Shown: positions 44,543 through 57,098, counted from the stretch's first letter. The stretch is DNA of 64,000 nucleotides from Kuschelorhynchus macadamiae (GCA_030620095.1 JAUTXW010002103.1:3716001-3780000), one strand, 5' to 3'. Numbers and translations: made by a program. Notes: a model not told the origin generated them from the sequence alone.

Positions 44543-47007
44543 CAGTGGCGGCTCGTGGTGTCTAAAACTGGTGAGGCGAGAAAAGGCTTGTTACTTATAA
44601 TAGGTAGATGACGCCGCAGGCGAAAAATTTTTGGGCTGCCACACCCAAATTGACTCATTTTTATGATTTGTTTTTGTCTTTTACATACCAATACCAAGAT
44701 ATATGCCCAATTTTTCATTAAGTAATTCTTAATGAATGAATGAAATGAATTCACTCAATTTTCATGTAGTTCGTTTTATCCTCAGATATATGTACATATA
44801 TACTCTTCTCAAAGATATATAATATACACATTTTTCATCATTAGATTTTTTTATAAAAAATATTTAAAATACTTAATCAAAATAGTCAGAATCGAGTTTA
44901 AAGTGTAATAAACCTGTAATAATCTACTATGGTGTGGACAGTAATTTTTAAAAAAAAAACCAAAACTGTTTAGGCAAATAGGTATGTGGATGGTGCAGTT
45001 AAGTCACTTTTTGTAAATTAAATTTATGCGCCTGTCTTTTAAAGAAGCAAATTTCTCAATGATTTTGTCATAAAAGTCACCATTACATTCAGAAAGTTTA
45101 ACTAATAACTCTTTTTCTATTGCCATGATCGACAGGGATGAGAGCCTATCTTGAGATATACTATTTCGTAAGTAGGTCTTTATTCGCTTTAAGCACGAAT
45201 AATCTCTTTCGGCCTGTACACTTGTTAAGGGGATTGTCAAAATTAATGTCGCAAGTCCATATACTTCACAAAATACTGAAATTAATTCTAAACTATTAAT
45301 TTGTTTAAGGAGTTCTTGAATATTGACTTTATAAAATTGTTCATCTCGGTAAATTATGCTTAGCACATTTTTGAGGCGGTCTTTGTCAAACATTTTTGGA
45401 TACGTTTTTTCTAACGAATTTAATAGACTAATAGGGAATTTTGTGGCAAAGTCTTTGTATTTTGATGTATTAAGAAGTTTCACAAATTCCAATTTGTGTA
45501 AATCTTCAAACCTTATGTTAATTTGAAAAATTATACAGTCTAAAATTTCATAAAACAGATTTTTATATTTTTCCATTAAATCTGATTCGCTCATGCTACG
45601 GGTTTGTCTACTACATGGCAATCCGGTAAGTGATTTTGCTTTTTCAAAAATGGATTTAAGGAAATTTTCAGCGCGCAGCTCATTTAATCGTTTGACGGCA
45701 ATGTTCAATTGTGAAATGCAGAAATCAATTTCTAGGTTACTTAACTGAAAAACTTGAAACAGGATATCAGTAACAAAAAAAATGTCTTTAAATGCAAAAG
45801 TTAAAAAAGCAAATTCAAAATCGGAAAGGTCTTTTAGATACCCCTTCGCCATGTGTATAGTATCTGAGTCTAATTCTGGATTTTCAATCATGTCCCGAAA
45901 AACTAAGGTTAGTCCTTCCCAATTATTTGCAACAAAAATTAGAATTTTTGATCGAGAATACCACCTTGTATCACTTGCTTGCGGAACTCGTTTTTTTATT
46001 ATTTTGTCCAATATAGATGTGCGTTGTACGATTTATGGAAAAAAAGCAGGCAAACTTTTCAAAGTTGCGAAAAAGATTCTGCTTTCCTTAATATAATTTG
46101 AACCCTGTTGTAAAATTAAATTGAGACGATGAGCAGCACAATGAGTGTACATTGCTTGTGGGGCATCTGATCTTATTCGTGTTTGTAGACCGCTCAATTC
46201 TCTGGCAATAACCGCAGCTCCATCATAACGTGCTACTAATTTACTATCTAATTTAGAATCCTCACTTATATCAAAAAAGCCTAAAAAACGTTCTTTTATT
46301 TCGGTTAATTTATTTACATACCTAACAGTTACACAACATTGGGCTTTTGCAACTATATCCGTCGTATCATCTACAATTAATGAGAAAAATGTAGCCTCCG
46401 ATATTTCTTGTTTAATAAAGTCTCTCATATGTTCGTCAATACAAAATATTAATTCATTAATAGTTTTCGATTGTAAATACACTTTTCTCTTCTAAATGCT
46501 TTAGTTCGGTGTTAATATAGTCGTATCTATAAGGTATGTCAAAAGCAAGCGGTTTTAAATAATAATTATTTCCATTTATATTCAATCTGTGCTAATATTA
46601 AATGGCAACGTCTCAATCATTAAGCGAAGTTTTCATCGCCTCAAATGCAATAAAAAAAGATGGAATGAATCTACATATGCAACACGACCCTTTTCCCTTT
46701 TTTTCAGACATATTAAAAATCCAAATACTATTCAAGTGTCCGAGGCGCAATTCGCATCGCCGCGTATAGGTAAAGTCGAATAAAAAGGAAATATATTGCA
46801 GTGATTGGACATTGTACTGTTGGTTAGTAAAGTAAAGTGTTTATTTATGATTTACGCATATTTGATGAAATTTTCATAGTGTTTGAGACAATTTTCAGAG
46901 AATAATGTATCAACTTGGAAAGAATTAATTTTGAAAATAAAAATGTATATTTATAGGAAAGCGAGTGAGGCGGCGCCTCAGTTGCCTCATCTGACGAGCC
47001 GCCGCTG
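44543..47007 (-). mobile_element. hAT element with perfect 8 bp target duplication
   Basis: The inverted ends are cagtggcggctcgt (44543) and acgagccgccgctg (ending 47007). The 8 bp TSD ttttttca lies at 44535-44542 and 47008-47015. Its ends match those of the hAT at 60552. Confidence 0.95.
45004..46482 (-). pseudogene. hAT transposase, lacking the N-terminal zinc finger
   Basis: The first frame (46482-46033) has FFSLIVDDTTDIVAKAQCC, RYDGAAVIARELSGL and YTHCAAHRLNLIL: the catalytic RNase-H-like core of the DUF4371 type with its first aspartate. After a shift, 46011-45004 (335 residues) starts with SDTRWYSRSKIL and ends with the dimerisation block LTSVQAERDYSCLKRIKTY. The TTF zinc finger upstream is missing, and the frame is broken near 46020. 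It is closely similar in layout to the 62 kb copy. Confidence 0.88.
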
Positions 47008-47050
47008 TTTTTTCACGATTACAATACTTCGCTTTCACAAGGAAAGTAAA

Positions 47051-47639
47051 AACATAGAAATAGGAGCTCAAATGCAGCTAAATTTAAATACGACGTTATC
47101 ACATCACCTTAAATTTTATTGATAAATTGATAATGAATTATTAAGTATATATTAGTTTGTTGCAGTCACGCGTGTATCTCAATACGTTTTAGCTATCAAC
47201 AAACTAAAACCAAAGTTAATTGAATAAAAATATTTATTCAGTAAACTTTTCTAAAACTCTGTTTTCATAGTAGCGGAAAAATCGCAACGACAATTAAACA
47301 ATAAATTGAGCTATAAATAAATATTTATTTCTGGGATTACTATTACCGAAATTGTTTTACTCTATTTATAAGAATTATGCAACACGACACTATCTCGGAC
47401 CAATAGAATGATCAACTGATATTTTGAAATTACATCAGCAATTCAATTGTGAGGAAATCAAAACAATTTTTTACAATGACATGTCAGGTGTTCGGTAAGT
47501 GACATCATTTTTTTAACGTTAAATTTGACTCATCCACCTACTTTTTGGTATCAGTGGTGACACAATCTGTCTGAAATGGTAACTTACGTGTCCTAAATTT
47601 GATAAATAGAATTAATGCTTAACGGGAAATTGAAATTTG
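47051..47639. other. No gene recognised
   Basis: AT-rich spacer between array elements B and C. Confidence 0.4.
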
Positions 47640-48460
47640 TTAAACGTTGAGAAGTATTGTAATCCTAAAAAAATCACCCTCCCAGCTTTTTACAGATGTT
47701 CACGTCTAAGGTCCCTAGATGCCAAGAACATGTTTTCTCAATTCCATCGGTTGATCGGTGGGTCTGTATGTTCGAGGCATATCTAAAAAGTACTTCATTG
47801 ACTTCAAATTTTGATCAAAAATTAAAGATGGCGGCCTAGTGAAATGTTGAAACAATTATTACTAAAAAACTATCCAATTTTTCACAAAATTAAGTGATAC
47901 GTAGGAATGAACTGTTAAAACTTTGGTACGAATCCAAGATGGCGAAACAAAATGGCGGCTCAATAACATATTTAAAAAATCAACCTGAGAAAAATACTTA
48001 TTAAATTGATTTCAAAATGTAGTACGAATTCAAAATTTTTGTAATCGTGAAAAAATCCCCCTTCCAGAATTTTGCAATTTTTGCGTTTTAGGGTCTTTAG
48101 ATGCCAAAAAACATTTCCCAATTCGGTCAGTCTGTCTGTCAGTTTGCGACATAGCTAAAAAATGCAACCCATTCATTTCAAATTTTGAAATGATCTGGTA
48201 ATATTTTGGTAAAAATCCAATTTGGCGCAACAAAATGGTATCCTAGTGAATTAAAAAAAAAGCCTTTTATTTATATAGATAATTATGCAGTTTACCTCAA
48301 ATTTAGCTCAAAAATCATGTGTTACAAAAGAATGAACTGGTAACATTTTGGTGATTTCAAATTTCGGGCAAAAATTAAGTGTAGATAAATTGGTACAATT
48401 GTGATACGAATTCAAAATGGCGGAACCCCAAAAATATAAAGCGAGCTCTAAGATCATTGA
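47640..48460 (-). repeat. CCGCCAT-array element, copy C, reversed
   Basis: Starts gagaagtattgtaatcc, then aaatcaccctcccag, aaaacatgttttctcaatt and several monomers with aagatggcg and caaaatggcggc on plus, the complement of copy A. Two partial terminal segments (47645 and about 48040) indicate two fused pieces. Confidence 0.75.
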
Positions 48461-48580
48461 TGGTAATTTTGCAAATAAGAACGCAGTATATTTTCAAGGT
48501 ATTTGATTCAGTTTTCTAGTTTAATCATTAAATGTGATTTTATGACGTTAAGTAAAAACAACAATTTAAATTTCCCTTTA

Positions 48581-48797
48581 TAGTGCGGGACACGAAAGAA
48601 AACCGGGCCGAGTCAATCGGTTTAGGAAGGTCGGCTAAGAAATCTCTTTAAACCAGTGGTGTCCCGTCGTTCTTTAAATAATATGGAACTCCTTTTTGAG
48701 TACACGCACTTCAGATAATTAAAAAACGTAACTATGCTTAATGAACCTTTATCTATATTTGTCTGTTTTCTTTCGTGTACCGCACTTCTATATCTCT
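48581..48797. mobile_element. MITE with tatag-tgcgg-gacacgaaag ends
   Basis: A 217 bp unit. The left end tatagtgcgggacacgaaag and the right end ctttcgtgtaccgcacttct are inverted relatives over about 25 bp. It is flanked by TA-rich sequence with no coding capacity. Confidence 0.75.
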
Positions 48798-48886
48798 TTT
48801 GTGTTGCAAAAACGGCGAACTTTCGAATTTTAAAATGATTTAATTTTGATTTTTTTTGATCGATTTACCTATAAATATATTTTTTC

Positions 48887-51697
48887 TTGAGTTCTGTCAT
48901 TAACGGTTCCCGGGCTACTACCTATGTCCACTATTATTGGACCACCCAGTATAGTGATACACGATTTGCTTCTCTAAGAAATAAAACTGACGAGTTGTAC
49001 CTATTTCTGGAAGAATTGGAGTTCCCCCAACTTGTTGCAATTACTGAGCACTGGCTGAATCTAAACGAACCCTTTTATATTGAAAGGTATACCACAGTAG
49101 CTAGATATGACAGAAAAAACTCAGCTCATGGGGGAACACTGATTCTATCCCTAAATGGAGATTTCATGTCGGTATCTAAATATGATCATTTGTTAGCGGA
49201 TAGCTCTTTTGAATTCTCTATAGTATATAATCAAAACCTTGATCTTTATGTAATTTGTATTTATAGATCACCAAACTCTGATGTACAATCATTTTTAAAT
49301 AGCCTGGTAAGTTTGCTAGACAGCCTACCGATTAAAGGTAAAAAAATTCTATGCGGGGACTTTAATATTGACTATGCTACTGTTTGTGCCATCCAGAAAT
49401 ATCTAATTTCTATATTCGACTCTTTCGGTCTTTCAATGCATGTATCCTCGCCAACTAGAATTTCAAAAAACTCTTCTTCTATCATCGATTACATGGCGTC
49501 TGATTTTTCTCCATCAGAGGTGCAATAACAGGTCTATAACTCAGGTCTTTCCGATCACGAGGCGGTAATTTCCAGGTTTAGTTTACCTATTAGGCCCTTA
49601 CCAAGATCTCGCCATCGGGGCAGAATTTTCTCGGCCGCAAATTTCTCAGTATTTCATAATATTTGCTTTAACACCAATTGGAATTTTGAATCTGATAATG
49701 TCAACACAAACTTCAGAACTTTTTTAAATAAAACTTTAAGTGCTTTTAACAAGGCCTACCCGCTTAAGAATATCAGACCTAAGCGGCATAAACCGTGGAC
49801 CACGAAAGGAATACGAATTTCTGCTAAAAATATGCGCTCGCTCTCATATATAAAAAAATTCACCGACTCCTTTCTTATTCTCGACTATATCTCTAATTAT
49901 AGGAGGATCTACACTACTCTTATTAAGTCAGCAAAAAAATTACACTACCGAAAACGTCTAACAAACTCTAATAACGTTTCAAAAGAAACCTGGTCCCTCA
50001 TCAATAACCTCAGAAACAAGTCAAACCCTGTGACTCAGATCTTGCCAGGGGCTAATGATCTAAATGATTATTTTATTAATGTAAGCAAAAATGTTACCTC
50101 TAGTATCTCGCCAAGTTTGGACCCTCCTTCGTTTCTCCCTCCTTCAAAAAATTTAGCTGATAGCTTTTTCTTAAGTCCCGTTAGCAACACTGAACTATTG
50201 AAGGTAATACATAATATCAAAAGTAAATCTTCGTGTAGCACTGATGGCCTATCAATTAGAATATTCCTGAACTTGCCACTCCCAGTCATAGAGGCCCTTA
50301 CAACATTAATAAATGAGTCCTTTATAAAAGGTGTATTCCCTGATTGCCTTAAAACAGCTATAATTATTCCACTTCATAAAGGCGGCGAAAAAACTAACTC
50401 TTGCAATTATCGCCCAATTGCACTACTACCAGTGCTATCAAAAATCATCGAAAGGCTACTGAAGAACCGTCTTATGCCATTTCTCCTGAAACATCAGATA
50501 ATATCCCCGGAGCAGTTCGGATTTCTACCCAACAAGTGCACCAGTGACGCCATGTTCACGTTGCTTAGAGGCGTCTACTTATCTCTCAATAACAACCACC
50601 CAACTGCTTCAGTTTTTTGTGACTATGCGAAAGCCTTTGATTGTGTTAGTCATGAAATTCTGATAAACAAACTAAATTTTTATGGAATTCGTGGTACTTC
50701 TTTAAATTGGTTCAAATCTTATCTTGGAAAAAGGCAACAACTTGTAAGGGCTAATGGTTCCGATTCTGATTGTGAGTTGATTACAAGTGGAGTCCCTCAA
50801 GGTTCAGTCTTGGGACCTATTCTTTTTTTGTTATACATTAATGATAACACGAACCTTAAAATTAATGGAAGAATCTCCCTTTTTGCTGATGACACAAGCA
50901 TAACATGGAGTGATTTTGATACAACGTCTTTACACTCTAGTATCTCCAAAGACTTGGTTATAATTAAGGCTTGGTCCGATTCCAATATGCTTTGTTTTAA
51001 CGTCGATAAAACGGTGGCGTTATCTTATAAGGGAACTTTACAACCACTTCAGGTACATAACAGCAATATTGAATATGTAGAGTCGGTTAAATTCCTGGGT
51101 TTAAATATAAATAGCAACCTAAAATGGTCTAATCATATTGACACCTTAACTAAAAAACTTTCTACCGCCTGCTTCGCCATTCGATCAGTTTCAAAAGAAC
51201 TAGACGTTCCTTCTGCCAGACTTACTTATTTCTCTTTATTTGAATCCCACCTCCGCTATGGCCTTCCCTTTTGGGGCTGCTGTACCACCGAGCAATTTCG
51301 TAGTATTTTTATGCTTCAAAAGAGAGCCATTCGTTATTGGTTTGGTCTAAATAATAGAGCTCACTGCCAATACTATTTCAAAAAACATGAAATATTAACA
51401 CTTACTGCATTATTTATTTTGGAAACGGTATGTTTGCTGAGAAAACATATAAACACCCTCCCAGAAAGGCCACAACATGTATACCCTACCAGAAACTCTA
51501 GGCATGATATTTATCTTCCCATTCCTTCCACAGAATTAATAAAAAAATCAATTATTTACAACGCCATAAAACTTTACAACAATCTGTCAGTACATTTAAA
51601 ATCTATCCCTATGCTTGCACAATTTCGAAAAAACACCAAAGCATACCTCATTGAGAGACCATTTTACAGCGTTAATGATTTTTTTTTCAGTGAGTAA
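48887..51697 (+). pseudogene. LINE ORF2: endonuclease plus reverse transcriptase, one nonsense codon
   Basis: The segments 48887-49528 and 49832-51697 share one frame, and everything between is open except a single TAA at 49526-49528. Motifs: SLRNKTDELYLFLEELEFPQ, AITEHWLN, CGDFNIDY, SGLSDHEAVISRF (after the stop), IIPLHKGGEKTNSCNYRPIA, ASVFCDYAKAFDCV, GVPQGSVLGPILFLLY, the catalytic FADDTS and the C-terminal RPFYSVNDFF. The first residues, about MSSVINGS to RFAS, are not LINE-like and come from the truncation junction. Apart from this stop it is close to intact, so inactivation is recent. Confidence 0.9.
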
Positions 51698-52262
51698 GTC
51701 TCTTTAAATTGTCACTAAACTCGCTTGTTTACTTAAATCTTTTGTGAGTCATGTCCTAACTCATAGCATAGAATTTTGTAAATCATTATATGGGGAAAAG
51801 AACTGTCGAACATTCACTTAAAACTTAATTATTTTTGTTAGGTATTGGATTAAAAACAATTTAATTCTTTTTGTATACTACATTCTACACTAGTTCAATA
51901 TACCTTCTGTTTAACATCACAATTATTTGTATAACTATAATAACATAGAGTTTAAGGTCGCATAGTTGCAATTTTGATTTCAATGTCATCGAAATTATTC
52001 ACCTCGTACATGTGTGTTTGTTTACTTTTATAAGGTTATCATGATTCATTTACTGTTTGCAATGTTATGTTATATTCTAACGTGTGTTTTACGATTTGGT
52101 AAATTGATAATTTACATTTTTAAAAAAAAAAGCACTGACCTGTCGAAATTATTTTCGATTAATGTTTTGATATGTCTTATTTTTAGGTATATTTTGCTTT
52201 GTCCATAAAATTGTAGAATTTTTCTGCGGCAATAAAGCATACTTTTGTTTGTTTTGTTTGAT
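48887..52262 (+). mobile_element. Third LINE (CR1/Jockey superfamily), 5' truncated
   Basis: ORF2 is followed by a 3' untranslated region and a TTTG-rich tail near 52236-52262, preceded by aataaagcata as in the 24.2 kb LINE. ORF1 is absent. LINE homology starts near 48970. Just upstream, ttggaccacccagtata looks like the end of a small DNA transposon. Confidence 0.85.
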
Positions 52263-52289
52263 TTTCAAGTCCAAATTTTACAAGCATCA

Positions 52290-52980
52290 GATCCAGTGAA
52301 CGAGATTTATCAAAATTTTAATTTATGCAGTTCGACTTTGGGCTACTCGGGTATGCCAAAAGTGGTCTCCGTTTGTCATATTACTTTATACAGAGGCCGT
52401 CATTGTGAAGTACTATACAGGGCGTTTCCTAATTGCGTGCCGATGTTAAAGGGGGTGTTTTTATGTCCTAAAAGTCTTAACTTTTGAGATACAGGATAGT
52501 AAAGTTTAAAAAGAAAACATTTTTTTTCATCCCAATTCTGATGCTATTGTAGATAACTGCATGAAATTTGATACACGTCTTCTATGCATTAAGGAGCATA
52601 CGAATTTACCCAGGTTAATTAAATATGCACGCCACTGATAGAAATTTAAAAAATTGATTGTTAATAAAAAATGCCCTTTTATGCACAAAAGACGTGTATC
52701 AAATTTCACAGTTATTTATCTATAATAGCATCAGAATTAAGATTTTAAAAAAATGTTTTTTTAAAACTCTCTATCTCCAAAGTTAAGACTTGTAGGTTCA
52801 TATTAAACTTGTTTCTTAAAAAGGTCCAAGAATCACCCCCCTTTAACACTAGCACGCAATGAGGAAACGCCCTGTATAATACTTCACAATGACGCCCCCT
52901 GTACAAAGTAATACAACAGACGGAGACGAAAAGTCGAACTGCATAAGTTAAAATTTTGATAAATCTTGTTCACTGGAATC
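52290..52980. mobile_element. Outer MITE, split in its centre
   Basis: The arms 52290-52415 and 52877-52980 are complementary: ccagtgaacgagatttatc with its inverse, and cattgtgaagtactata with its inverse. Removing the inner MITE restores one continuous hairpin. Confidence 0.8.
52416..52876. mobile_element. Inner MITE with tacagggcgtttcctaat ends
   Basis: A 461 bp unit. The 25 bp inverted ends (tacagggcgtttcc / ggaaacgccctgta) are nearly perfect, and pairing continues inward (gatacacgtctt with its inverse). It sits at a TA in the loop of the outer MITE. Confidence 0.85.
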
Positions 52981-53173
52981 AGTGCTGGCTAGCCTACTAT
53001 AACTACATTGATGTGTTAATTTTGGAAAAATATGAGTTCTGTAGTTTTTGAAATATTAATTGCAATATGAGATATTTTTTGACACCTGGTATTGAACAGA
53101 AAATTAATTATTTTGAAGCAGTTTATTCACAGCTACTTTATGAACAATTTTACAAAATATATGAAAAAAAAAA

Positions 53174-54275
53174 CTAAGCCATTTTTGAGGTTGACGGCTG
53201 TGAATCTAATGGTTCGATTCCTTCTAAATCGTTGTCTTCCACTGAAAATGATGAGGTTTCGTCGTCACTACTTGAAGATCCCAGTGTGATAACTAAATCA
53301 TCAATAACCGTTTCAATTTTGCCATCTACTTCCCAGTATTTATCTTCAATAGAACGAACATGTTTAACATACGATTTCCAATTTTCAGCTGATATTGAGT
53401 CAATCCCTGCTAATGTTATTTTATTTAAATCTTTAATTGAAAGTTCACCTGTGTAGCGTTCTCGAATATATTTTTTTACTCTAGCCCATGCAAGTTCAAT
53501 AGGATTGAGGTCGCACAAGATTGTTCGATTTAAGCCACGATATCATATGAGCTTTTGTAGAATATTTAGTTGGCACTTTATCTTCTACGTGAGAATGATA
53601 AGACGCATTATCCATTACCACGAGTGATTTGGGAGGAATGTTAGGTAGAAGCTTCTCGAGCAACCACTTTTGAAAATTTTCTATATTCATCTGTCCAAGA
53701 TAGTCTCCAGTTGTTAGTTCCGGGCAAACAACTAAAGCAGCACCTAGAACAAATCCGGCTTCTGAACCAGCATGAACTATAATAAAGCGACTACTAGAGC
53801 GGATTCCCTGAACAACATCTGTAACACTTTCACTTTGCCAGCATTTGTTCACTGTCATATCATTATCTACCCAGGTTTCGTCTAGATACACAATATTGCG
53901 TCCTTCTTGCCTATATTGCCTTACAGTTGATAGATATTTCAACCGCCAGTGAAACGTATTTGGTCTCTCAATGAGCAATTTTCGTTTATTTTGGCACTTG
54001 CGTCAAACAAAACCATTTGATCCTAAACGCCGACTTAAAGTTTTATACCCGTACGGAAAATCTTGTTCTTTACAGCACGAAGTAGGGGTTTGCAGGTCAG
54101 AACCTTCTTCAAGTTTACATAAAAATCCTCTATTGTTCGTCGAATTACTTGAAAATCACCATCGTCAATTTTATCTTTGTTTGATAATCGGGGTCTTTTT
54201 TTACCAGGAGATTTTAAAGGTGAAATAGAACATGAGCGATCATTATGTTCTCTTTTTCTTACACTACTTTGTTCG
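53174..54275 (-). pseudogene. Long-spacing Tc1/mariner transposase, third subfamily copy
   Basis: On minus from about 54275: KSPGKKRPRLSNKDKIDDGD and FYVNLKKVLTCKPLLRAV in one frame. Then, from 53978, IVYLDETWVDND (first aspartate), FIIVHAGSEAGFVLGAALVV and SLVVMDNASYHSHVE (second aspartate). The glutamate block reads LCDLNPIELAWARVKKYIRE from 53528. Residues between LKSNN and LCDLNP are deleted compared with the other copies. The acidic, serine-rich C-terminus ends DSQPSTSKMA. It is clearly the same group as at 3.3 and 34.4 kb but far diverged. Confidence 0.85.
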
Positions 54276-54340
54276 GGTTATTTTTGATCTGTCATACTCA
54301 ACGTCGTGTAGGGAAACTTTCCGCAAAAATAATATTCTTA

Positions 54341-54491
54341 CAGCCGGTTGCACAAAACTTAATTGCTGTTTAGAATATTTAACCGAGCTTTGGGTTTTGA
54401 GAAGCTGCCTATAGAAATCAAGGAACTCGATGTCAAATTGGACATTCCGTTAAACATTCTACACTTTAATTGGGCTTTCTGCAACCGGCCG
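54341..54491. mobile_element. MITE with gccggttgca ends and TTA duplication
   Basis: Inverted ends cagccggttgcacaaa and ctttctgcaaccggccg are flanked by TTA on both sides (54338-54340 and 54492-54494). A 3 bp TTA/TAA duplication suggests the PIF/Harbinger superfamily. Confidence 0.7.
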
Positions 54492-54639
54492 TTACTGTCC
54501 ATTCAATTTATTTACTAAAATTGTTGACTTATTTTCATAAGAACAAACATCTTTCATAAGAACATCTCCTCTGTGTGCCGGTTTCCATTTTGAATTAATA
54601 ACCAGAACCATCCATTCTTATATTTACTAACGCTTTGTA

Positions 54640-54775
54640 AGAGAAAAAACAGAACGACAGACCAATGGAAATCGGAGAAACATGTTTTTGGGGATTTTTA
54701 GGGACCATAAAAGGAAAAGATCTGCAAAACTGTCGAAGGGTGATATTTTCACGAGTACGATTAGGGAAATAATAA
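54640..54775 (+). repeat. CCGCCAT-array element terminal fragment
   Basis: Contains gacagaccaatgg, aaacatgtttttggg, agatctgcaaaactg and tgatattttcacgagtacga, the type C monomer end. Confidence 0.6.
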
Positions 54776-55140
54776 AAAAAAAGATTATTTACAAGAAAAG
54801 TCCAATATCCTGAAGTTCATTATTGTTCCTTCAACATAGTAGGTTTACAAAACCGTTTATTGTCTGAATTGAAAAAATGCGAAATTGAGAATCGGTAAAT
54901 ACGGGGCATGCTTAAAAATTTAATTTCTACATACATAAAACGTTATAAAAAAAGCTGGATCATCTAAACACCCTGATATAAATTGGATTGGCATTGAAAA
55001 AATTCAACAGAATGCTGTAAATCTTTTTCCATCTATTAAAATATCGACCATTGTCCAAAATCACATATTTTTCTTTTATTGTGGATATATTTACAGCGAT
55101 ATTTAAATATGACTTAATTTAAACTTTATAATTTAAAATT
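54776..55140. other. No gene recognised
   Basis: AT-rich spacer downstream of CFAP52. Confidence 0.4.
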
Positions 55141-55598
55141 TGATTCACGGGTTTAAGACTATAAATAAAAGCTCTTTTAATTATGAAGTTGCCGACGCTT
55201 CGATCCTATATTTGGTCTTTTTCGGGGCCAAAAAGAGAAAACAAGAATGTAATTGCTTTCCTTTCACCGAAAAAAGAAACAAAGATTAGTGAAATGAATT
55301 TAAACATTTAAAAAAATAACACAGGAATTATTATTTGAAATAGTTACGTAACATAAAGATGATACTCGTGAATGTCTCTATTTATTTTAAAAGTCTTTAT
55401 TAGTTATGTATTATGAACTAATTGTTTGTCGTCGTGTGTTATTTTTTAGATGTTCAAATTAATTTTACTAATCTCTGTTTTTTTTTAGATACTTTATTAT
55501 TTTGTTTTATTTTTAAAGACCAAATTTAGGGTCGAAACGTCGGCAACTTTACGGTTAAGGAAGCTTTTATTTATTGTCCTAAACCAGAAAATCAAATT
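55141..55598. mobile_element. Inverted pair of Penelope-type terminal repeats
   Basis: Arms 55141-55224 and 55513-55598 are inverted copies, sharing ataaataaaagct, gttgccgacg and aaatttggtcttt. Each includes a degenerate hammerhead-like core (gacc...ggtcgaaacgtc). No coding sequence lies between them. Confidence 0.65.
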
Positions 55599-55795
55599 TT
55601 AAAGTATCGAAATAAAGGACGCTATACTTTTACTTCTTACTTAAACTCTAATCAAAAAATCTTCATTTTTGTTAAAAAGTTTTACTTCATTTTCAAACAA
55701 TATTCTCGAAAAAGTCAATAATTCCCTTTTCTCCTACCCTTTTTGGTTTCTAATTGATTTTCGTGCAAGAATTTGTATTGACGTATTTTGTAGGT

Positions 55796-56040
55796 TTAAG
55801 ATGCATTATCAATAATACCTTTAATATTCTCCTCGTCAGGGCCAGTTGTTTTCTCCTCGATATTGACTTCCTCAGGGGATTTTACGGCCTCTTTGTCTGA
55901 TTTTTCCTTCTCGTTCTGCGGACATTCCCAAATGAAAATAGTACCCGCTGCGCTGGCACTAATGATATATTTTCCATCAGCACTGAAATGTACCGATGTT
56001 ATGACTGCAGCGTGTCCCAAACCTATGTGAGTTGTCATAC
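55796..56040 (-). CDS. CFAP52: CFAP52/WDR16, last exon
   Basis: The acceptor (ctttttcaag) precedes base 56040. The first two bases complete the glycine codon begun in the previous exon, giving YQEG then MTTHIGLGHAAVITSVHFS. The frame covers the final WD40 repeat (ADGKYIISASAAGTIFIWEC, ending in a W as usual) and an acidic low-complexity tail of about 38 residues (EKEKSDKEAVKSPEE onward) before TAA at 55796. The vertebrate protein ends soon after the last WD repeat, so the tail is an extension. CFAP52 is an axonemal protein of motile cilia and sperm flagella that docks onto doublet microtubules. Confidence 0.9.
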
Positions 56041-56082
56041 CTTGAAAAAGAGAAAAATAATCATTTGAAAACTCAGGTCAAG

Positions 56083-56092
56083 TATATATATA

Positions 56093-56138
<46 letters not shown>
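56083..56138. repeat. (TA)n microsatellite
   Basis: About 56 nt, with one C interruption near 56094. It adjoins the C-terminal end of the minus-strand Penelope fragment. Confidence 0.98.
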
Positions 56139-56140
<2 letters not shown>

Positions 56141-56164
56141 GTGTTTTCATTCCGGGTGTACATC

Positions 56165-57040
56165 CGTTCACTACTGTTTTTCTGAAAAGAACAGTTTTGC
56201 CAAAATCACATTTGGCCTTTTCGAAGCTTTCTTTCTCGCGTCCGAATAGAGACTGAAGTGTTGGTGACTGCGACGCCTCTTTTTATACCTCCACTCGGGG
56301 CCGAAGGTTATATCTGCGCGGCGTTGGTCGTTATTTATGTTTTCCGGATGGTGCTGTTGTTGTTGCACTAATTGCGCTTGAGTTTTTGCGATTTTAGATT
56401 TGTCGATTATTGTCTTCCATACTGTTGGTAGTTTTAATGATTCGTCTTTTTTATTCAAATCACCTTGTTTTTCAATTTTTATGGCTTCTCGGATTATTCT
56501 GGTCTTATGATGTTCTATATTGGCAATCTCCCTACACCCATACGAAATTTATTTTATGGCCGGTCTCCTAATGATGTAGGAATAAAGCTGAGGTTGTTTG
56601 TTTATTTCTGATGCTGAGTTTATGCTCTTCCACTCTTGCTGATATTCGCCTGTTAGTTTGCCCCAGGTACAACTTTTCACAGTCCTGGCACGGAATACTG
56701 TATACTTTGATTTTATCTTTTGGGTTTCCAAGTAGTTTACCTATAGTTGTTTGTGGCTTGTGCATTGTTTGTATGTTGTGTTTCCTCAGAATTCTTCCGA
56801 TTCTGTCTGTTGTGCCTTTTACATATGGTAAGACTACTCGTTGCTTTCCCGGTTCATAATTTTTGTTGTTCGTTGTTCGAGAAACCTGTGCATTAATAGC
56901 TTTCTCTATGGTGCGATTTGTGTAGCCATTTTTCTTTAAAGCACTAGATATTACCTTAAGTTCGTTTTGTCTCGTCTGTGTTTCAGTTAATCGCACGGAT
57001 CTGGATATTAGGGTATTTGCCACAGCTTGAATTTGTGCTG
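56165..57040 (-). pseudogene. Penelope reverse transcriptase C-terminus plus GIY-YIG endonuclease
   Basis: From 57040 on minus: IQAVANTLISRSVRLTETQT, LKKNGYTNRTIEKAIN, RIGRILRKHNIQTMHKP, then the GIY-YIG domain (VYSIPCQDCEKLYLGQTNRR and ISARVEEHK). A shift later come REIANIEHHKTRIIREAI and LPTVWKTIID, the family C-terminus. The catalytic reverse transcriptase core is missing; the break coincides with a (TA)n tract. It belongs to a different subfamily from the plus-strand copy. Confidence 0.85.

Positions 57041-57043
<3 letters not shown>

Positions 57044-57098
<55 letters not shown>
57044..57098. repeat. (TA)n microsatellite
   Basis: About 55 nt, at the truncated 5' side of the minus-strand Penelope copy. 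Confidence 0.99.

Larger units (their letters stand above)
44085..47050 (+). mobile_element. CCGCCAT-array element, copy B, with hAT insertion
   Basis: The left flank contains cttccctcgtaag and ttagtaggaataatgaagtg, matching copy A at 19090. The right end reads gattacaatacttcgctttc then aaggaaagtaa. One array unit (ccgccattttgttcc at 44207) is present. A hAT splits it inside the phrase gggtgattttttca/cgattacaa. Confidence 0.7.
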
